A stretch of 9,343 nucleotides of DNA from NCBI GenBank assembly GCA_020633955.1, contig JACKCP010000031.1, forward strand, positions 1 to 9,343, written 5' to 3'. The notes under the pieces were generated by a model. It was not told the origin of the DNA and did not search any database. It saw nothing but the letters and a program-made list of their open reading frames with translations. Position numbers and translations under genes: made by a program. Shown here piece by piece: positions 5,536 through 9,343 of this stretch (position 1 is its first letter; the number at the start of each line of letters is the position of its first letter). This stretch comes from Desulfobacteraceae bacterium. GTDB lineage: Bacteria; Desulfobacterota; Desulfobacteria; Desulfobacterales; JACKCP01.

Positions 5536-6579
5536 TTAATTTGAGTATAGTAAAGAAAGAATCTTTTCAACTTCAACTGCATCATAAATTCTTCTTCTTG
5601 GGACAATTCTGGTTTTTCCGTTTTTTTTGGAGAGATGAACCATTCTCTTTTTCATCAGAAAATCAATTGTAGACAAAATCCAGCCTTCACCACTGCTTTT
5701 AACCCAGAATTTTGTGCCTTCAGGATAAATTGAATCCCTCAAATTTTTAAATCTTATGCCTTTTTTATGTTTGGAAATAATATCTATAACATCTTTAGTT
5801 CTGTTTCTTCTGTGTATAAGAATTTCAATTATTCTTTTTTTAGGTTCTGTTACAGGTCTTCCATGTCCAGGAAGAATAATCTTTAAGTTTTTGAGATTGT
5901 AAACTGCCTGTAGACTTCTGCAATAGGCTTCAACATCAGATCTTGGAGGTCCAAGCCATGTTATTACATTTTGAAGAATATTGTCTCCGCAAAACATGAT
6001 TCCTGTTTCTTCATTAAAAAGTGCTATGTGATCATCGCAATGACCTTTTACTGGAATTATTCTCCAATCCTTTTCACCATCATGAATTTTGTCGTTTTCT
6101 CTGATAATAATATCTGGATCGGCTAGAAACTTAAGTCCAAAAACGTGGGGAAATATAAGATCCCATCTTCCTGCAGCCTTGGTTCTTTCTTCTTTCCACA
6201 ATATCCTTACAGGCGAGCCCGAAAGTTTGTGTTTTTTTATAAGATTTTCACGTGATGAAAGAACTTCTGCCATTTGTGGAGTTAGGCAGACTTTTGCCTT
6301 TGTAAATTTTCTAATTCCCGAAAGTCCGGAAAAATGATCTCCGTGTGAATGGCTTGGTATGATATATGAAGCCCTGAATTCAATTCCTTTTTTTTTGATA
6401 TCTGAAAGAACCTGTAAATACTGTTTTCTGAAAAATCTCAAATCAACATAAGTGCCGTAACCGCTGTCAAAGATAATGCCTTTTTTTGATCCAATTATAT
6501 AAATGTTGGCAGGTGGTTTGAACATTGACCACCTGAATTTCTGGGTTATACAATAGATACCTTCTAGTACTTCCTTCAT
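5536..6579 (-). CDS. Metallo-beta-lactamase-fold hydrolase with C-terminal winged-helix-like extension
   Basis: The protein has 347 residues from the ATG at 6579, which has GGGAG 4 nt upstream; an in-frame TTG at 6615 would add 12 hydrophobic residues without a good ribosome site. The zinc-binding set is complete: HSHGDH (H77, H79, D81, H82), H180 in 'VKGHCDDH', D199 in 'FCGDN' and H239 in 'LPGHGRP'. A two-metal hydrolase is expected. Residues about 250-347 form a basic, helical extension ('EILIHRRNRTKDVIDII', 'GWILSTIDFLMKKRMV', 'TRIVPRRR'), reminiscent of the winged-helix tail in LACTB2/glyoxalase-II-like proteins. The substrate could be a thioester, a lactone, RNA or another ester; the sequence does not decide. 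No signal peptide is visible with this start, so it is probably cytoplasmic. It lies 72 bp downstream of gspF on the same strand and may be co-transcribed with it. Confidence 0.88.
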   Translation of the reverse strand: MKEVLEGIYCITQKFRWSMFKPPANIYIIGSKKGIIFDSGYGTYVDLRFFRKQYLQVLSDIKKKGIEFRASYIIPSHSHGDHFSGLSGIRKFTKAKVCLTPQMAEVLSSRENLIKKHKLSGSPVRILWKEERTKAAGRWDLIFPHVFGLKFLADPDIIIRENDKIHDGEKDWRIIPVKGHCDDHIALFNEETGIMFCGDNILQNVITWLGPPRSDVEAYCRSLQAVYNLKNLKIILPGHGRPVTEPKKRIIEILIHRRNRTKDVIDIISKHKKGIRFKNLRDSIYPEGTKFWVKSSGEGWILSTIDFLMKKRMVHLSKKNGKTRIVPRRRIYDAVEVEKILSLLYSN

Positions 6580-6651
6580 AGTTCTCCCATTGGAAAAGAT
6601 AATTAAAAAAAGCAAAATTTAACATTTTTTGAAATAAGTCAATATTTAGTT

Positions 6652-7878
6652 TTATCCAATCATCTGGTTCATGGTAAAAATAGGAATGCAGATTGCAAAA
6701 ACTATAAAGCCAATAACTACAGCCATAAAAACAATAATAAGGGGTTCAAGCATTGAAGTAAGTGCAACTATTAAATCTTCTGTTTCCGATTCATAAATAT
6801 CTGCAACTTTTGCAAGCATATCTTCAAGATTTCCGCTTTTTTCTCCAACTGAAATCATCTGGGTTGTAATTTCAGGGAAAATTTTTTCCCTTTCAAGGGA
6901 ATAGGCAAGACCCTCACCACGTTCCACTCCATTTTTTGTTCTTAAAAGAGCATCTTTAAAAATTCTGTTTTCTACAATGTTTATTACAATATCAAGGGAC
7001 TTTAAAATTGGAACATCATATTTTACAAGTGATGATAAAATTCTTGAAAATCTTGCTGCTATGAGTTTTTTATTAAGTTCTCCAAATAATGGGATTTTAA
7101 TAACAAGACTATCCATAAAATATCCGGTTTTGTCATTTTTAAAAAGATATCTTAAAAATCCCGGAAAAAGAACAATCAAAACCATGAGAATCCACCACGA
7201 TTTCTTAAGGAATTCGCTTGCTGCTATAAGAAAAATTGTAATTGCAGGAAGCTGCTGATTCATATCTGAAAATATGGAAACTATTTTTGGAACTATCATG
7301 GTCATTAGAATAATTAAAACAATAATTCCAAAAAACATCATAAGAACAGGGTAGGCAAGGGCGGCTCTGATTTTGGACTTTCTCTTTTCAGAAGTTTCCA
7401 TTAAATCTGCAATACGTTCCATGACTATTTCCAAAGTTCCTGCGGCTTCAGCAGCTTTTATCATATTTATATAAATGGAAGTAAATACATCTGGGTATCC
7501 AGACAATGCTTCTGCAAAACTTTTTCCTGATTCAACTTCATCTTTTACCTTGGTTAAAATTGTTTTGAGTCTGTCAGACTTAATCTGGTTTGAAACAGAT
7601 TCAAGTGCAGCAACAAGGTGAAATCTAGCAGATAAAAGTGTTGAAATCTGCCTTGTTGCAAGTGCAATTTCCTTTGTTTTAATTTTTGGTTTTAAAAATG
7701 AATTTAAAATTGAAGATGGCTGGTTAGAATTTTTTTCAGATTTTACTTCCTTGAGAGATACAGGATAAAGATTTTTATCCCTGATTTTTGCTTTTGCAGT
7801 TTCGGGGCTGCCGGCATCAATTATCCCTTTTTTATTTTTTCCGTTTTTAGTAAGTGCCTGATATTCATATACTGCCAT
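6652..7878 (-). CDS. gspF: GspF/PilC-type inner-membrane platform protein of type II secretion or type IV pilus
   Basis: The protein has 408 residues, the normal length of the family. The short N-terminal domain 'MAVYEYQALTKNGKNKKGII' (1-20) is the usual opening of GspF/PilC. Two repeated T2SF helical domains follow, about 70-195 and 273-395, each with the hallmark pattern: 'RQISTLLSARFHLVAALESV' with 'IKAAEAAGTLEIVMERIADL', and 'RILSSLVKYDVPILKSLDIV' with 'MISVGEKSGNLEDMLAKVAD'. Membrane segments lie at about 174-196, 225-245 and 372-398. In the assembled machine this protein links the cytoplasmic ATPase (GspE/PilB) with pseudopilin assembly. No gspE, gspG or other partner is in the window, and the divergent spacer upstream means it begins its own transcription unit here. 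Secretion versus pilus assignment cannot be made from sequence alone; the overall match slightly favours GspF. Confidence 0.9.
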   Translation of the reverse strand: MAVYEYQALTKNGKNKKGIIDAGSPETAKAKIRDKNLYPVSLKEVKSEKNSNQPSSILNSFLKPKIKTKEIALATRQISTLLSARFHLVAALESVSNQIKSDRLKTILTKVKDEVESGKSFAEALSGYPDVFTSIYINMIKAAEAAGTLEIVMERIADLMETSEKRKSKIRAALAYPVLMMFFGIIVLIILMTMIVPKIVSIFSDMNQQLPAITIFLIAASEFLKKSWWILMVLIVLFPGFLRYLFKNDKTGYFMDSLVIKIPLFGELNKKLIAARFSRILSSLVKYDVPILKSLDIVINIVENRIFKDALLRTKNGVERGEGLAYSLEREKIFPEITTQMISVGEKSGNLEDMLAKVADIYESETEDLIVALTSMLEPLIIVFMAVVIGFIVFAICIPIFTMNQMIG

Positions 7879-8194
7879 AATTATTTTTTCCGGTTAGTAA
7901 TTTATTTTTTGATAAAATTATGAGTCTGCATTTTCATTTATAAAAATTTTCAATCTTAGATCAAACTGAAAAATGAAGATACTATAGATATAAGAGATAC
8001 TTCAATTTATATTTTAGCTGAATTGATGGTTTGATTTTTGAAACTTAAAAAAAATTAATGAATTAAGTCTATTATATCTTAAAATTCAGAATCAGTGATT
8101 AAGGTTTTTTAAAAATTGAATTGTAAATTTTAGAAATATATTTAAATTTATCCGTATTGAAAGGTAAACAATAAAGTTTTTAAGGAGTAGTGAT
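7879..8194. other. AT-rich divergent intergenic spacer
   Basis: This 316-bp stretch lies between the gspF start (minus) and the fmdB-type start (plus) and should hold both promoters. I find no ORF with a ribosome site and no RNA gene. A weak candidate for the plus-strand gene is TTGAAT (8116-8121) with TATTTA (8139-8144) 17 nt on, or TATATT (8137-8142) 15 nt on; in DNA this AT-rich such matches are common. AGATACT occurs twice as a direct repeat (7977-7983 and 7995-8001, 18 bp apart), which could be an operator but may be chance. Confidence 0.4.
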
Positions 8195-8425
8195 ATGCCA
8201 ATTTATGAATTTGAATGCAATGACTGCGGAGAAATTTTTGAATCCCTTGTATTGCAGGGTAGAGAAGACGAAATAATTGAGTGCTCAAAATGTAAAAGTT
8301 CAAATATAAAAAAACTCCTTTCACCCGGATCGTTCAGGCCAAACGGAATACCAAAAGGTAAAGGTGGTTTTAACCCGCCCCCTCGTTCCTGCAAGCCAGG
8401 TGGCTGCAGCGGATGTATGGGATAA
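8195..8425 (+). CDS. FmdB-family zinc-ribbon protein
   Basis: The protein has 76 residues. 'MPIYEFECNDCGEIFE' with C8/C11 and 'ECSKCKSS' with C30/C33 form the classic FmdB CxxC...CxxC zinc ribbon. The second half is a Gly/Pro-rich linker ending in another cysteine group, C66, C71 and C74 ('SCKPGGCSGCMG'), a tail seen in many family members. The family is named after a putative regulator near formamidase genes, but most members have no proven function; zinc or Fe-S binding is likely. The ATG has a strong TAAGGAG at 8181-8187, 7 nt upstream, suggesting good translation. It appears to be a single-gene unit: a hairpin at 8473 and 136 bp separate it from the methyltransferase gene. Confidence 0.9.
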   Translation: MPIYEFECNDCGEIFESLVLQGREDEIIECSKCKSSNIKKLLSPGSFRPNGIPKGKGGFNPPPRSCKPGGCSGCMG

Positions 8426-8472
8426 AATTCAGTTTTAATTCTAAAGAGTATTTTTGAAATAAAAAAATGGCG

Positions 8473-8495
8473 GGTCTGTCAGTTTTTGACAGACC
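8473..8495. terminator. Hairpin after fmdB-type gene, possible terminator
   Basis: GGTCTGTCA (8473-8481), loop GTTTT, TGACAGACC (8487-8495): a perfect 9-bp stem, 47 bp after the stop codon. No T-run follows on the plus strand. A run of seven A precedes it (8461-8467), which reads as a T-run after the stem only on the minus strand. It therefore looks like a terminator for leftward transcription or a T-run-less stop for the zinc-ribbon gene. Confidence 0.5.
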
Positions 8496-8561
8496 TGATG
8501 ATGTATAGTCTTATTTAAAACAAAACCATTTTAGTTTACCAACCTGATGATGGAAAAAATA

Positions 8562-9140
8562 ATGTCTGTTAATTTTTATAATGAAAATGCCAATAACTTT
8601 GCAGAATCAACAGTAAACGTTGATATGAATTTAATATATAGTGTTTTTTTACCCTATCTTACGCCGGGAAGTCATATACTTGATGCTGGATGCGGCTCTG
8701 GAAGGGATATAAAATTTTTCCTTGAAAAAGGTTTTAAGGTAACTGCAATTGATGCAAGCTTTGAACTTGCAAAAATTGCTAATAAATTAACCGGTATTGA
8801 TGTTCATGTATGCAGTTTTGAGGAATTTCAAACTGAAATCATTTTTGATGCTGTCTGGGCCTGTGCTTCATTACTTCATGTGCCGTCAGGAGATATTAAT
8901 CTTTCATTTAAAAATTTATCGGGATGTCTTAGAAAAAACGGATATTTTTATTGCTCTTTCAAGTATGGAAATGATGAAATAACAAGAAACGGAAGGCATT
9001 TTACAAATGCCACAGAAGAAAAACTTGATTTGTTTATTGAAAATACAGGGCTGTATTCTGAAAAAATCTGGGTTAGTGCTGATGCACGGCCCGAGCGTAA
9101 GGATGAAAAATGGCTTAATGCAATTCTGGTAAAAAAATAA
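8562..9140 (+). CDS. Class I SAM-dependent methyltransferase
   Basis: The protein has 192 residues from the ATG at 8562, preceded by a weak GGA 7 nt upstream; in-frame ATGs at 8547 and 8550 would add five or four residues without a ribosome site. Family members usually open with 'FYNENA', which supports the later start. Motif I is 'ILDAGCGSGRD' (39-49), the acidic residue binding SAM ribose is D64 in 'TAIDAS', and motif IV is 'FDAVWACASLLHV' (95-107), followed by 'CSFKYG' (131-136) and a terminal 'DEKWLNAILVKK'. This is a complete Methyltransf_11/25-type domain, short and without an extra specificity domain. There is no DNA-methylase NPPY/DPPY motif, so substrate could be a small molecule, RNA or protein. 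Its stop is 1 bp before the next start, so the two genes are translationally linked and probably work together. Confidence 0.88.
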   Translation: MSVNFYNENANNFAESTVNVDMNLIYSVFLPYLTPGSHILDAGCGSGRDIKFFLEKGFKVTAIDASFELAKIANKLTGIDVHVCSFEEFQTEIIFDAVWACASLLHVPSGDINLSFKNLSGCLRKNGYFYCSFKYGNDEITRNGRHFTNATEEKLDLFIENTGLYSEKIWVSADARPERKDEKWLNAILVKK

Positions 9141-9141
9141 A

Positions 9142-9343
9142 ATGATTTTAAAAAAACTTGCAAACGGTTTTAACTTAACAACTGGCGGAGCTGATGATCC
9201 ATTACTTCCAAAACTGATTCAGGCAATAAACAATGCTACACATATTGATATTTCAGTTTCGTTTATTTTGCCTTCCGGCATTGATCTTTTATTTGATCCC
9301 CTCAAAGAGGCAATTGATAAAAATGTAAAAATTAGAATTTTAA
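9142..9343 (+). CDS. N-terminus of a probable PLD-nuclease-like / SF2 helicase protein (partial, runs off window)
   Basis: The frame is open from ATG 9142 to the window end (67 codons). The start 'KLANGFNLTTGGADDPLLPK' and the following 'HIDISVSFILPSGIDLLFDP' and 'LKEAIDKNVKIRIL' resemble the phospholipase-D-like N-terminal domain that precedes the helicase core in large DEAD/DEAH-box proteins (often with a C-terminal DUF3427). The catalytic HKD motif and helicase motifs would lie beyond the edge and are not seen. It follows the methyltransferase stop by 1 bp with only a weak ribosome site, pointing to coupled translation. The family call is from memory of such N-termini and is moderate; the existence of the gene is well supported. 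Confidence 0.65.
   Translation, partial: MILKKLANGFNLTTGGADDPLLPKLIQAINNATHIDISVSFILPSGIDLLFDPLKEAIDKNVKIRIL

Noticed and set aside
7977..8001. AGATACT direct repeat in the divergent spacer as an operator
   Set aside because: Seven-base repeats 18 bp apart are weak evidence in AT-rich DNA and do not overlap a convincing promoter.
8203..8394. Minus-strand ORF of 63 codons opposite the zinc-ribbon gene
   Set aside because: It mirrors the FmdB coding sequence, which has conserved cysteines and a strong ribosome site on the plus strand.

Overview
The window is AT-rich, Gram-negative-type chromosomal DNA with tightly packed genes. Periplasmic sensor proteins, a GspF-type secretion protein, an FmdB zinc ribbon and an RsbU/RsbW/STAS partner-switching operon together resemble AT-rich Desulfobacterota (Desulfobacterales-like). 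That assignment is an inference from gene style; there is no rRNA or other marker gene here.

Left part (1-4408, all minus strand, transcribed right to left): a signalling operon. The order is a 5'-truncated unknown gene, a STAS anti-sigma-factor antagonist, an RsbW-like HATPase switch kinase, an RsbU/SpoIIE-type PP2C phosphatase with a large Cache-like periplasmic sensor, a membrane sensor without a recognisable output domain, and the start of a second, related membrane sensor that runs off the window. Three intervals are 22 bp or less and two junctions overlap, so the genes are probably co-expressed. The expected logic is that an extracytoplasmic signal changes phosphatase activity, the STAS protein is dephosphorylated, the kinase switches partner, and an unseen target (sigma factor or other effector) is released. 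The two extra sensors share a motif set and look like paralogues that could feed into the same switch.

Middle (about 4736-5500): an intact IS200-type insertion sequence (Y1 HUH transposase) sits directly upstream of the signalling operon and abuts an ORF that has lost its start. Its ends carry the expected subterminal hairpins. Its 5' leader folds into a nested hairpin that covers the transposase ribosome binding site, and further complementary segments allow alternative pairings, including a perfect 16-bp inverted repeat joining leader and 3' flank. Just beyond the right end lies a separate palindromic repeat with 16-bp perfect arms.

Right part: a metallo-beta-lactamase-fold hydrolase with a C-terminal extension and a GspF/PilC-type inner-membrane protein lie on the minus strand, possibly as one unit. 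A 316-bp AT-rich divergent spacer separates them from three plus-strand genes: an FmdB-type zinc ribbon, a class I SAM methyltransferase, and 1 bp later the start of a protein that resembles the PLD-nuclease-like N-terminus of large SF2 helicases. The last pair is the best candidate for an accessory nucleic-acid-processing or defence cassette, but it is cut by the window edge.
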